A stretch of DNA of 64,000 nt from Microvelia longipes (Eukaryota; Arthropoda; Insecta; Hemiptera; Veliidae), in the NCBI GenBank assembly GCA_018340805.1, contig JACMZG010001913.1, forward strand, positions 23,946,443 through 24,010,442, in the 5' to 3' direction. The notes under the pieces are model-generated. The model saw only the letters and a program-made list of their open reading frames with translations. It was not told where the DNA came from and searched no databases. Both the position numbers and the translations under genes were made by a program. How positions within the stretch are numbered: the stretch's first letter is position 1; each line of letters starts with the position of its first letter. Of this stretch, positions 20,099 to 32,169 are shown in pieces.

Positions 20099-21865
20099 AC
20101 ATTTGGTTAAAAATACAACAATATAGTTTTATTGGTTTCACCATATATATTTCAATGCGATCCTCACAGAGCCGACGTAACGTTGCGGCGCTTTATTATA
20201 TTACCAAGGGTTGTTTTATAAAGTGGCTCTTATAATGCCGATCCATCGCATTATATACATAGCTTATATCAAACATTTACAAAAAAGCCAATGTCGAGCT
20301 ATGATTTAAAATTACTAAAAAATAGTATTAATGGCCAGATTATACAAATTTTATTTTATAAAATCACGACAGGCTGAAGATATTTAGAAGTTTAGCCGAA
20401 TGCTTACTGCTTAAATGATAAATTACGCGCAAATCAAGCTTTTGCTAGTAAGTAACCAAAACCTAGATGACTTTTCATGTGAGCACTATGCACTTCAAAA
20501 TTCACCAATCGCAGTTTAACACTTATGCTCAATGAAGGAGCACACATTTCATCTGTACGTGCTTAAACATAGAAATGAGTAATGCTTCATCACATCTTGA
20601 AATAATTATTAAAGAGTGATAAAAAACACACACGGTTAAAAATTAATAAAAATAAGAACGGGGTTCTGAAAATATGAATTATTGTTACAGGCGAAACACC
20701 CTTCGAAAAGGTAAAGGGGGAAGTAGGGATTAATCGAAAAAGGAAAAGAGACGTGGAATTTGGAATAAAGTGGAAGAAAGCAGACATAAATCAATGTTTT
20801 GCATTTAACTTGCTACCTACACTAAATAAAAGCCAAAAATTTACACGAAACACAAACCCCACATGATTTATTGACAGACGAATAAATTGGAAGTAAAAGC
20901 ACCTGAAGTGTTCGGTGTAAGAACCACCGCATAGCAGAGATGGGACCCGGGGAGGACCCCATCATGATAGAGACGATGTTTCCCCTAAATATCTCTACGA
21001 GGTATTTCTCTTTTAGAGATGTCAATTCGATTTTAATTTTTTGGAACGTTTCAAAAATGTATATAACTTGCCCAGAAAAAAATGTTTCTTTATTGTTTTG
21101 CAGGTATTAGGACTATATAGATGTTTCTGAAATATCAACACCTACAACAAAATATTCGAATTTATATACTTCCTGAGTATATAAATTTATTTCTAAAATT
21201 GTAAGTAAATAAATTTACGTTGTATATAAATTTAAGTTTAGTATTTTAGTTCTAAAATTGGCGAGAAATTGTTAAAATTATTTCACTATTTCAAATCATT
21301 TCTTTTAATTTTATTGATTTTATAGAAGTAGATTATTTATATAATATCATATAGTAAACTTATTGTTTGGACTAAAAAACAAAATAAAAATTCACTTAAA
21401 TTGTCCGTTTAAGGTGATTCAAGATTTTACAGTAGACGAAGTCATTAACCATTATAGAAAATTTATTAATGACATAATATTTAAATTTTTTAAAACATGG
21501 AAAAATGTTTGAACTCATGTATTCATGTATTAAAAACAACAAAGGTGCCAATGTTATCTCATTATCAGCATTACGGAAGGAACACAAATCAGGAAGTTAA
21601 TTTTGTCTTTTAATACAGCGCAGTTAAAGTATTATTTAAGCGTGTTCAGAGCGTTTTGTGCCATCAGGGAGGGGGCACTTCATAATTTTTATGAGACATA
21701 GATTAAGCATCTCATCATGTTTATACAAGATTGAGCAAAATTAGGGAGTTTAAAAATATCAAAGACTCTAGACTACCTCGAGATAACACTAAAGTAATAA
21801 AAAATAAATCAACCCAATTTAATTTATTTTCCTGGCATTAAAAACCTGATATTTATAGTTTATTG
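20099..21865. other. Unassigned stretch
   Basis: Short frames at 20590-20787, 20822-21025 and 21396-21587 (all minus) show no recognisable motif. No repeat family recognised. Confidence 0.45.
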
Positions 21866-22068
21866 TTAGTTAATAACTAATAAATATAAAAATATTAAAA
21901 CTATATTTTATATATATATAATAATTATTAATACTATATTATGTAATACTATAAAATTTTTAATAAAATATATTAATATACTGATATTAATTGGTTAGTA
22001 TTAGTTTATAACTAATAATATATAAAAATAATAACACTATATAAATATATAATAATATATATATATAA

Positions 22069-22106
<38 letters not shown>

Positions 22107-22345
22107 TCATATAATTATTAATACTATATTATATTATAATATAAAAATATTAATAAAATATATTAATATCCTGATATTAATAGGTTAGTATTAGTTTTAC
22201 TAATAATAAAAAATTAAAACTATTAAATATTATAATATATATATTCTAATATATAAATATTAAATACTATATTATATTATATAAAAAATATTATATAAAT
22301 ATATTAATATCTTGATATTAAGGTTAGTATTAGTTTATTATTAAT
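21866..22345. repeat. AT-rich tandem repeat, ~130-190-bp unit, about 3 copies
   Basis: GGTTAGTATTAGTTT-type landmarks at about 21866, 21994, 22183 and 22322 are each followed by ACTAATAATATATAAAAA and TATTAATAAAATATATTAAT. A (TA)n run interrupts the second unit (about 22060-22105). Confidence 0.85.
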
Positions 22346-22364
22346 AATATATAAAAAGAAAAAA

Positions 22365-22720
22365 TCAGGTACGGGGCACCTCCTTAAAACTTTTCATATC
22401 AAATCGGATTCGTTACTTCGCTTGTCCTTAGATAGTAAATACATCTGCTTCGTTCCCAGCGGTCATCCATCCAAATATGATGGGCAATCACCATTTTTAT
22501 GAACCAACAAAACTCATGGCAATACGTTTTATTGAAACGAAACTTATTGTACTTGTTTATTAAGTAAGTGTATACATATGCGGAATTTCAACTCAATTGA
22601 ATTATTTTCCGATTTTTCACCATGTTTTAAAAAGCGCACAAAAGTCATTCAATAAAAATTGAACTAATGCTGATAATGAGTCTTATATATGGCTACATAC
22701 GCTATCGCCATCGCTTCGCT
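22365..22720 (-). mobile_element. Family A copy (3' half)
   Basis: Minus strand. AATCAGGTACGGGGCACCTC end, CTTCGCTTGTCCTTAGATAG, TTCGTTCCCAGCGGTCATCC (5S-like C box region), then the TTGAAACGAAACTTATTGTA and GAACTAATGCTGATAATGAG blocks. One of the two hairpin repeats is missing. Confidence 0.88.
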
Positions 22721-22837
22721 TGTTCTCTAAATTGCATAATTATCTGATTATCCAACGTCTAAGTTGACATTACTTCGGTCTCGCTCCGTTTGACCTCAGT
22801 TCACAGATTTTTAGTGTGTTGCGACTTATTAGATAAC

Positions 22838-22918
22838 CTATGACTATAATACCTAAGGTATTATGACTATAATACCTAAGGTATTATGACTATAATACCT
22901 AAGGTATTATAGTCATGG
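22838..22918. repeat. 23-bp palindromic tandem repeat, three copies
   Basis: TATGACTATAATACCTAAGG units start 23 bp apart (TGACT at 22841, 22864, 22887). The array ends with TATTATAGTCATGGG, so the whole array is bounded by inverted ends. Each unit contains the palindrome AATACCTAAGGTATT. Confidence 0.95.
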
Positions 22919-23089
22919 GTTAATTAAAGCTTAGATAGATAATACGTTAGACAAGCATTCAACCAAATAATACGGTTAATACTTTTGTATCATGTTCACG
23001 ATAACACTGAAGACCTACGACCATGCTTGGCAGCCTAATTCTTTACTAATATAGTTCTTTATAAGAATATTAGTTCACATCAATCAGAA

Positions 23090-23180
23090 CATATTGATAT
23101 GAACAATATCATATTTATATGATATCAATTATCAACAATATTTGATATTTGTTCATATTGAACAATATCAATCAGAAGGA
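23090..23180. repeat. Short inverted/direct repeat cluster (GAACAATATCA)
   Basis: GAACAATATCATATTTATAT, GATATTTGTTCATATTG and AACAATATCAATCAGAA form overlapping inverted and direct repeats. Function unknown. Confidence 0.6.
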
Positions 23181-23209
23181 ATGCATAAGGTTCTAAAACT
23201 CAAAAATCA

Positions 23210-23590
23210 ATTTATAGGGGTTGTGCTCTCCGGAAAATAATAATTTAATGACGTCATTAACCAGCAATAATGACTCAGCAAATATTTGAAAAAATCGCTG
23301 AAAAATGATGCGATCGAATTGAGATTTTGCTAATATATAAGACTAACAAATGTACTAAGTTCCATCTCATTATCAGAATTAGTTCATATTTTATCAAATA
23401 ACATGTGCAAGTTTAAAAAAAAAAAAAATATGAAACTGATATATTTACAATCTAAGGGCGAGCTAAGCAAGTCCGAAGACTTGTTGCAGTTTAAATTTAC
23501 CGACTTGTATATTCTGAGGACGAGCGAAGCAGGTCCGAAGAAGGAAGGATGAGCTTCGCGAATCTTATGTGATGAAGAAAAGCATGTCAA
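23210..23590 (+). mobile_element. Family A copy (central and 3' part, 5S-like block lost)
   Basis: GACGTCATTAACCAGCAATA, TGATGCGATCGAATTGAGAT, CCATCTCATTATCAGAATTA, then a poly-A-containing deletion junction (23410-23430) directly into the two hairpin repeats (GGGCGAGCTAAGCAAGTCCG, GGACGAGCGAAGCAGGTCCG) and GGATGAGCTTCGCGAATC. Confidence 0.88.
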
Positions 23591-25325
23591 ATTTAAATCA
23601 ATTCGAACATTTTTTTGTACTTTACGATTTTTTTGTTGAGTCAATAATGATGGTAACACAAGAAAACCAAGTAATAGATTTATGCAATTCAGGTAATTTA
23701 ATAGTAAATCAACTTTCAATAATGGCAAAACGCTTTATAGCGAAAAGGTGTATCGATTTAACTGAAAATTTCAATATTGTGCCTCGAAAATAACGTAGGT
23801 TAAAATTTGTTACTATTTTTAAACCAGATTTCTTAACTAATTTACGTAATTAAATGATCAATATAAGAACTTAATACCCCAGGATGGAGAAATATTGTCA
23901 AAATTTGGAGCTCTTTTTCTATCATTACTTCATATAAGAATCCAAAATTTACTATAACAATAATAATGCCCGTTTATAGCCTTGCGATCCAACAGGGATA
24001 AGTATTCTAATATAAGTACGTATCTAATATTGAAAATAAAAGCCTCTGTGGAACTTTAGACTGATTCTAATTCCAATTTCGATCGTTCCTATTCAGCAAA
24101 TAAGAGACTTTCAATTTGCTTCAATAATTTAGACTATTCTTATAAAAGCAAAGCGCCTTTATTTCAGCGAATTTCTACAATACAAAATTGTCTAATACAG
24201 TTTGATATGTTAACTTATAAAATCTAGAGTACTCTTAGTTAAAATAAACTAAAGCGCAGAGACGTTTCAGCATTTTTAGTTCACCGAAATTGACTTGAAA
24301 CGAATGAAAACTCTAAGAGGTATTTATAAGACGATTCGATAGAAAGAGTACACGCCCTTAAGGTTGAGAGGGCTAATAACAAAGAAAGAAAAACAAAAGA
24401 GTCGAAGTCTCAGAATAAATATTGCAAAAACAATAAACGAGGAAAAGAAAAAAAAGGCCTGAAAATTCCTAATAAGAAGTCTTCTTTAAAGTCACAAAAA
24501 GAAAAACCCCTTTGTCAATCTAAGTAATGAAACTTGATATTAAACTTTTAAAGCATCCAATAAAGTATCTAAGTTTAAAATGCTTTTAAGTTAAAACTAC
24601 CCTCGGATGAGTAAAACGTCTAGGTCACGAAGTGGCTTGTCTGTCACGTCTACCTCTTGTTCCATTTGTTCCACTGTTCCACTTATATAAATGGATTTAT
24701 AAAACCGGCTCGAGTCGCTGTATACATCTTTAATGGTGAGGAAAAATTGAAGGATAAAAGAGCATAGTTATCGTTTTAACAGACAAAGGACTAAGGGATA
24801 GATAATTTGTATTAGTACAAAATACTATGTCGTAAACCTTTATGTTAAGCTTTATGACAGTTAAAAGCTTAAGTAAGAGGATAGGGTAAATAGGAATTGA
24901 TGTTAATAAGTAAGAGACAGGGATATTATAAGTTAGCTAGATCTTTTATAAAATAAAGTTAAAAAAATATTCATAGATAGATAGGGGATAGTATTCGAGC
25001 TGAGAGAGAATCAAATTTATTAATATTAAAAACCTGTTTTATGAAGCTTAATGGTAGTTAAAAGCATTTGCAAAAGGAAAGAGTGCATGGGGCTGGATGT
25101 TATTGAGTAAGGAAGTGGGTTATTGATATCAAAATAAATCCTTTTTCTAATGCTTTATGGCTGGTAAAAGCTTAAGCAAAAGAGAAGAGTACGTAGATTT
25201 CATTTACACCAGAGAACATAGTTTTTGGGATTTATGTACAACAGAAGACATTTGTAAAAAGTAAAACAATACATTAACAGGCAAAGAACCAGACGCGAAA
25301 AATGTGACGGCCAAGCACTTAAGTT
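23591..25325. other. Unassigned stretch
   Basis: A 74-codon frame at 23569-23793 (plus) starts inside the repeat and has no recognised motif. Nothing else supported. Confidence 0.45.
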
Positions 25326-25329
25326 TTAA

Positions 25330-25673
25330 CCCGCTAGATTGCCTTATTTTGACTACCTCGTAAAGGAAAGTAGTCAACCATTTTAGATCGGGGAACTTTG
25401 CCCTCTGGGCCCCATCAAAGTCCCATCAACATATGAGGCCCCAACTCAGGTTTGCCTCATAGCTGTTTTTCTATTGGTTACAAATTTAATAAAATTATAA
25501 AAGAGGCCTTAACTGTTTTGAAAAAAATCAACAGGGACACCGCTGTAAGGCAAAAACTGATTTTGAGGTTATTTCCTGGAATTTAAAGGAGCCCAGGGGC
25601 CAAAATTCCCCGATTTAAAATAGCAGACCACCTAATCTTTTAAGAGAGAGGCAAAATAAGTCACTCTAAAGGG
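25330..25673. mobile_element. piggyBac-like MITE (344 bp, TTAA target-site duplication)
   Basis: Flanked by TTAA at 25326-25329 and 25674-25677. The ends are CCCGCTAGATTGCCTTATTT on the left and, inverted, CCCTTTAGAGTGACTTATTT on the right. Similarity between the arms continues ~90 bp inward (ATCGGGGAA...GGCCCC-type sequence in both). TTAA duplication and CCC-starting inverted ends are characteristic of piggyBac elements. There is no coding capacity, so it is a non-autonomous derivative. Confidence 0.85.
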
Positions 25674-25677
25674 TTAA

Positions 25678-26054
25678 ACCTTTGGCGTTAGGGCAAACTT
25701 TTTACTTTGTATTAGTATTAGAAAGCGACGTCTTAAAAGCATACAATTTTTAAGCTCAAGCAATAGATGTACAGAGTCTATAGAGCCTAAATAGATGTAC
25801 AGTACAAGTGATAGAAATAAGGGAGAGATAATAGATTACCAAGCTAAGTAACAACGTCTAGTCGAGTCGATGACACCTTATGCTACCTCCCTACGATACA
25901 ATCTAAATAATGATCCTAAACTTAGATATTTATGCGTGTGATCTACGAGAGTTAAAATTGAACCCGCTTACCTTTAAAACATACCATAAGGCAGAGTAAA
26001 GAGACAAATAATCATTACTACAATCAATACTTTGAGAGTCCTTACTCTCAAAGT
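25678..26054. other. Unassigned stretch before PLE fragment
   Basis: No gene recognised. It ends in a palindrome, CTTTGAGAGTCCTTACTCTCAAAG (about 26030-26053), immediately before the PLE frame. Confidence 0.45.
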
Positions 26055-26237
26055 CAAACTGGGCGCAGTTTTCCTACCAGATTGTCAGAGCATCTTGTGC
26101 GCAAAGACAACAAGTTTTACCAACACACGATTACGGAGGGCCATAATCAACATCACCAGGTTGCTTTTCTTCACCAAATGTCTAAAGGTAGCAGACTTAA
26201 TTTTTTAGAGAGGCTTGAAATACACCACATTTTTTAA
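26055..26237 (+). pseudogene. Penelope-like element: C-terminal part of GIY-YIG endonuclease
   Basis: Sixty codons in one frame end at TAA 26235-26237. They begin QTGRSFPTRLSEH, the segment that normally follows YIG in PLE endonucleases, continue with FYQHTITEGHN, and end LNFLERLEIHHIF, a typical LE-x-LEI end of the family. The GIY and YIG strands themselves are absent, so the copy is 5'-truncated. About 90 bp of 3' sequence leads into a CTGATAATGACC / GATTGAAAGTC module. Frame and natural stop are intact, so the copy is not very old. A cut-down retroelement, not a host gene. Confidence 0.85.
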
Positions 26238-26410
26238 TAATCACCGGTAGGTTTTGTAACTTTCGTTTTATATATTTTAACTTTTCATGTATTTAATCTA
26301 GTATCAAATTATTTTGTTTGTTATGTAGGCACTGATAATGACCGTAAACGATTGAAAGTCGCCTTTGTTATTAGTAACTATAATGAGTGGAGAGACGAAA
26401 ACTTGTTTAG
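26238..26410 (+). mobile_element. 3' end of the Penelope-like element with stem-loop module
   Basis: Contains TGTTATGTAGGCACTGATAA, TGACCGTAAACGATTGAAAG, TCGCCTTTGTTATTAGTAAC and GAGTGGAGAGACG. The same succession is found at 41910-41985, so this is a reproducible PLE 3' region. Confidence 0.75.
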
Positions 26411-27360
26411 TTTTATTTCTCCTTAGTCCTAACTTTTGCTCACAGACTCATTTAATATTAGAAATTTAGCACTAGTGCAATTTATCCAGGATCCGGTTTT
26501 TTAGCACTAAACATCCCACATGCTCTGAACTACCAGTTAAAATCACCTTTAAAGGCAATCTTCATAAAACTCCACGAAACCCAGTAAGATTGAACCCGGA
26601 CTATTGTACGCATGACAAGCGTGATAGCCTTATACCACTCCACAATACGAAATTAATAAAACAACCGTTTTACTTTCTTTACCCACATGTATATAAAGCA
26701 CTGTTTTTATGTCTTATATAAATACTTCGATAAAATTTAAATAAATAATATGCGTAAACACTAGGGATGACGTGATTATATATCATATATGCATCTAATT
26801 CATTACAATAAATTTACATGCGAATTCTATGATCACCACGAGACATTATACTACCCCCAGGTTCAACTGAGCTTTCATTACTATTCATTTAAATTAGTTA
26901 AGTATTAAGCTCAAGCTTTAAACTAAAAACAAAGTGTAATTAGGATTAAAAAGTTCTATTACAAGAATTAAATGAAAGTAATAAACATTTAAGTCTTAAA
27001 CAATAATTTGTAACATTTTAGTTTGAAATCGAGTCTAGGTGTCCGAGCACTTTGAGTTTATAGTAATAAACGAGTAAAGAATAAAAAAAGACCCACCCAA
27101 AAACATAGTAAAATATAATCTCAAAGAGTGCCTTGAAGTAAATAGTTAAAAAGCCCAGAGAAAAAGCCCTTGATAGAAGGAATCTAGGCTAGAGATATAA
27201 AATCTAAGGCCCGAAAAACCATCTCAGGGTGAAAGTAGTTGCTAAGTGTCTTTTACATTATTAAAACACACTAACTCTTGCTAACACGGAGAAATCTAAA
27301 AGCAACCTAACCTATCTAAGAGATGGTTTTCAAATGAATAGTAATGAACCTACCTATCTC
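26411..27360. other. Unassigned stretch
   Basis: No gene or repeat family recognised. Confidence 0.45.
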
Positions 27361-27705
27361 AAGATTTTTTCTTGGTCTCTCTTAACAAGTTATAACACAA
27401 TGAGTTAACATAAAAATCTCTGCTCCTTATTAAGCACTTATCTAGGTTTATTTTACACGAAAACACAATAATAAATAGCGATCTTTAAAAGTTTAGCTTT
27501 CTTAACCCACCAGGCTATTACACTAACTTCCCTAATAACCCGTACTGTTTAATAGCCTGACACTAACCTCCATTCTTAGTTAATTAAATGCAAAAAAATC
27601 CTCTAATCCGGTAAAAATGTTTTTCTTTGCTCTCTCTCTCAACACAAAACATAAAACACAATAAGTTTACATAAAAATCTCTGCTTCTAATTAGGCACTG
27701 ATCAT
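27361..27705. repeat. Direct repeat, ~255-bp spacing, two diverged copies
   Basis: TCTCTC..., AACACAATGAGTTAACATAAA, AATCTCTGCTCCTTATTAAG at about 27375-27440 recurs as TCTCTC..., AACACAATAAGTTTACATAAA, AATCTCTGCTTCTAATTAGG at about 27630-27700. Confidence 0.75.
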
Positions 27706-29774
27706 AATTACTTTTTTTATCACAAAAGACTAAAGTAAATAAAAAGCCGTGATGAATTTAATTAACTCAACACACTAAAACTAAATCAAAGACATATTTA
27801 AGCCCTACCTTTATACGAGTATGGTTTTTATACTTATTCTTGGTTGGGTTTAAAATGAAGTTTATTGGTTAAAAAAATATTTTTTCACGAATCGATCGTC
27901 TCTGTCTGGTTTCGAGGTTTCTCGATCCACTCAGGATATATATCATTCTATGCAACTTAAAGCATGTTACTCAAAAACATGTCCTCAATTTAAGTTCGTG
28001 CAAAGGTTAATTGATTTTTAAATGAAACTCGGAAAAAATCTTATAAAAAATAAAAGCCCTATAGTTACAGGTAATTGTGACTTCATTAACCTAATTTGCG
28101 GAATTAGGATGATTTTTAAAATAAAATTGCTCAAAATGTAATCCTTTTCGGCAAGTATGGCAACATTTAGGCTGCTGAGTTAAATTAAACTGGTTCCATA
28201 CGACCATTTTAGGAAAAAATGGGGCGGATAATTTGCTTTTTGAAATCAGAATTTATTGCTTATTATTTTGGTGTACGAATTATTCATTTGCTACTCTAAG
28301 CTATGACACTTTCATTACAACTTCAATATTTTTTCTCATTTTCTCAAAATAAATGCGCCTGTTTATCCTACAGTTAATAATAATCCACCTGAAATTAACT
28401 TGCAAACTTTTGTGCATAGTGCAAGCATGTAATATGATACTAAAGTATAAATTGTTTTAGAGCATTTCCATCTGGAAAAATCCAGAAAGTTAATAAAAAT
28501 TCTGGCGCAGTGGCCCGCTTGCGGAATGTACATTTCTTACTTTAAGTCCTGGTTTATGCTTCATAACTTAAGCAGCTACTCAATTACCAAGCAGTACTTG
28601 TAACTCATTTTTCTGTATTTTTGAAAGGAAGTTGGGATAATTATCTTGTTGGATACTCAAAACAGTACACACTATTAATTACACTAGTTTAAAGCTCAGA
28701 TATCGTTTATCTTTCAAGGTTTTAATGCATTTCTTTTGAGAAAATTCTTTTCTTTAAAAGTAAGTTACGAGTTGTGCTTTAAAATCGAGTAACTGCTCAA
28801 GTTATAAGGCTATAAAAGAAGCGAAAACTTCTTTAGATTATACTATAATAATTAAAAACTCAAAAATTCAACTAGATATCAAGTTTTAAGCATACCATAC
28901 TAAAGTCACCCGAGTCGCTTTCCTTTTGTTTATACTGTACTTTTTTTGCGCCACATTTTTTATAACATAATCATATAATCAGCTTAAAATTAAGCAGGAA
29001 AGGGGATTAAAACGAAATGTATGCTGCATGCGTATATTTTAACAGGACTAGAGTATTATTAATTTTAACTTCCACAAAATATCTCACGAGAACATGAGCG
29101 TATAAAATATTTAGATATTTAGAGGTAAGTATGTTTTAGATTAATCTCAAGATAAAAAATACCACACATAATTGCTGGATACTTTTTGTTAAATCGCTAA
29201 GCAATGAAGAAAAATATTTCCATGTTTTTTTTATCTGACCATTTAATAAAGCTTAACTAAGATTTACGCAGTGGCATTATCTTACGTTTATGATAAATCC
29301 GAATAAAACAAAATTGTATAAACATTATAATTGTAAGCAATAACATAAATTAGGTAATGTAAAAAAATAATATTAAAATTATTTGATTAGTTTGTTCTTT
29401 GTAGCACTTGAAAGTTTATAGAACTCCCTTGATCAAGCCTGAGATTATTTGATCATTGATTATTACTTTTGATATCATTTGATACTTCCGAGTTTCGCAA
29501 AACATGAATAGTTGACACAATATAATTGTGCGAGAGCACCTAGAAAATCTAAGAAGCAAAATGCAATGCTACATCTGGAAACTGTTCTATCATTCGACTT
29601 TCGTCATCATTGATGTGTCGACATAATGTTATGTCCCACTCTGTTTCATTAAGGTGCCGACAGAGAATGAACTACCTCTGACCTTCAATTAAAAATCCGA
29701 TGTATTTACCAGAGACGAGAGGTAAATTTTACCACGCTTTTACCACCATGATGCTTGGCAACAGTTCCAATCAG
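27706..29774. other. Unassigned stretch (~2 kb)
   Basis: No gene, tRNA or repeat family recognised. A GAGGTAAGTATG sequence at 29121 looks like a splice donor but no adjacent coding frame supports an exon. Confidence 0.45.
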
Positions 29775-29850
29775 TCTATATGTGTAGCTGTGCTATCCAG
29801 AAAATAATGTTTTTATGATGCGATTAACCCGCAATAATGCTTAACCAGAT
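29775..29850 (+). mobile_element. Family A fragment (central)
   Basis: GTGTAGCTGTGCTATCCAGA and ATGATGCGATTAACCCGCAA match the central part of family A. Confidence 0.7.
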
Positions 29851-30225
29851 AAAATAAAAAAATATGTTACTTACAGCAGATTCAAGAAGTACTAAACAGA
29901 GTGCAAAGTACTCCTGATATCTTTCGATTTATGATATTCACCGCCCATATCAGTCTTCCATCGCTTTAGGGCATATCTGCAACACAAAATATTCAACTAA
30001 TTGTAAAGGCCTAAGTACTTATCAATCATCTATAATACATAATCTTCAAAAAGACGTGGGTGGAAATGAATATGAAATCAAATATGGGATAAACCACAGG
30101 TGGACAAAGCACATATAAAATGATGCACATGGTGGCAGCGTACTTTCAATGTTCGAATTACTATCCATGATTAATAAACACTTAATAATAAATAATTACT
30201 CACTTTCCGAAAGTATCAAAAGTTC
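29851..30225. other. Unassigned stretch between family A fragment and MITE
   Basis: No gene or repeat family recognised. Confidence 0.45.
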
Positions 30226-30380
30226 TACTATAGTACAATACAACACACGGCTAAAATCAGTTGACAGCTTGGGAAAATATTTGAAATGAAGGGCGTGGTA
30301 TAACATCCAACCTCATTGGTTCCCTCGCATTATTTCTCCGCGCTGTCAACTGATTTTAGCCGTGTGTCGTACTATAACAA
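30226..30380. mobile_element. Small inverted-repeat element (MITE)
   Basis: A perfect 25-bp inverted repeat (30244-30268 CACACGGCTAAAATC..., and 30342-30366) encloses a 73-bp loop. Partly matching sequence (TATAGTAC / GTACTATA) extends each arm outward by ~15 bp. No coding capacity; superfamily unknown. Confidence 0.85.
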
Positions 30381-32169
30381 AAAGGTTTATTTTGTTAGTT
30401 ACAATGTATTTGATAAACAAAAAAAGGAAGAAGAACAAGGAAGGCAATATTATAACCTTGTAGTAAACTGCATTTTATTAAGGAAGAAAAGTGCCTTCTG
30501 TACAGCCACTCGAAAAAAAACTATTGTTTGTTTCCCCTTCGTATTCTCATACTATACAATAAGAATATACTAAGGAATACGATTTTTAATCTACAATACT
30601 GTTGGGCGAAACTTTTATCAGATATTCGCTATAAAAAGTTTTTAGTTACAACCTTTTTTGTAAAATGATTTCAGGTTGTTATATACTGACACTGACAGCC
30701 TTATCAAATTGATAACTGCTTAACCAATTTTGATAAAAAATAAACAGAAATAAATCTGAGAAGATAAACAAAATAATCTGGGAAGATTTTTTTTACACTT
30801 TATATCTGTCTGAAATGAAAACAGAATTTAAAAAAATGGAAATAAAAACTACAGATTGTATTTGTTTTTTATCAAGAATTGCCATCGGATATAAAATTGA
30901 TCTGTTTGGATTAAAAATAACTATGTTATCGACAACTCAAAAAACGGATTGAATTTTACTGAACCTCTTATAACAAATAGTTATAAATAAACCCATTAAA
31001 GGTCGATCAAGATAGCAGGAATACAGAAAAAATAAATTTAATATTTTTGGATAAGATCGTAAATTCCAAGTTCTGACGACTTCATCAGTCATTGATAGTC
31101 AGTTTCTGGCGATAGTCAGAGACTGACTTATACAGTTAGTTAAATACAGTTAAATAAAAGCATTTAACTGATAAACAAAAACAATTCAAATTCCGACAAA
31201 ATTTAGTTTTTAAAACTTTATATATAAGAAGAAAGGAATGTTTCTTCAGCATTTATCTTCATAGATTATAAAGATGTGATAATTGACTGGACTCCACGCA
31301 TAGGTATTACTGATCTCAATAACGATTATGATCAAAACGTCAATATTAAACTTGGTCAAGACTCATACAAATAAACCACACGTATATTAATAGATTTTAA
31401 CTTTTAAAATTTTACCCTTTTGTTTTAACTTTATTGATTATTGTCTACAATAAATGTATTTGACATAGTGCTCATGCTAGTTAAAGTAACTTGGCAGTCT
31501 TGATAGGAGGAATCACCCAGGTGATACTCCTTGGCGTGGTATAAAATTTTACCAAAACTTGCATTACAATATTTTAAACTTAATATATTTTAAACTATTA
31601 AATCGCAAAATTTAAAATATAAAATAAAATTTAAGGTAAATGAGATTTATAAAATTTAAGATAAATAAAATATTTCTATCAATATTTAGTGATTACTGCT
31701 ACTAAGAAGCGCAATATATACCTGCTATAATATATTAAAAATATATTCTCGATACAAGGGAGTTAATAATAAAATGCAAAACAGTAGTAATATTTTACTA
31801 TCAATAATAAATTACTTTTTTATCTGTAGTATTTCAATATAATATCATCCTTTTAAAGTATTAATAGAACGTAAAACTCCAGAAGGCATCCATGAATATT
31901 TAATCTCAATATAAATCAGGATTAAAGATTTTTTCACTTCCTCACTTCTTAAAGAAGTACATTTATACCAATATACACAAGCAGCCAATTATGGAACTTA
32001 GCTTTTTTATAACAGTTATTAAATATCGCAAGAAAAATTGTGGCCCGAATTTTTATTTTTGTGCATGTTTTTATTTTTGTGCAGCACTGATTTGTTTAAT
32101 TCTAACATTATGTATCCTCAAATTTGCTGGTTGGTTCTATAGCAAGTGTACGCCTAATTGTTTGGAAAC
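30381..32169. other. Unassigned stretch
   Basis: AT-rich. Short frames at 30316-30573 and 31991-32179 (plus) have no recognisable motif. No gene is supported. Confidence 0.45.

Noticed and set aside
23384..23728. 114-codon minus-strand frame
   Set aside because: Overlaps the end of a family A copy and a poly-A run, with no recognisable domain and a plus-strand frame of similar length opposite it; considered chance.
29115..29135. Consensus-like splice donor GAGGTAAGTATG
   Set aside because: No open frame or acceptor nearby gives it an exon context.
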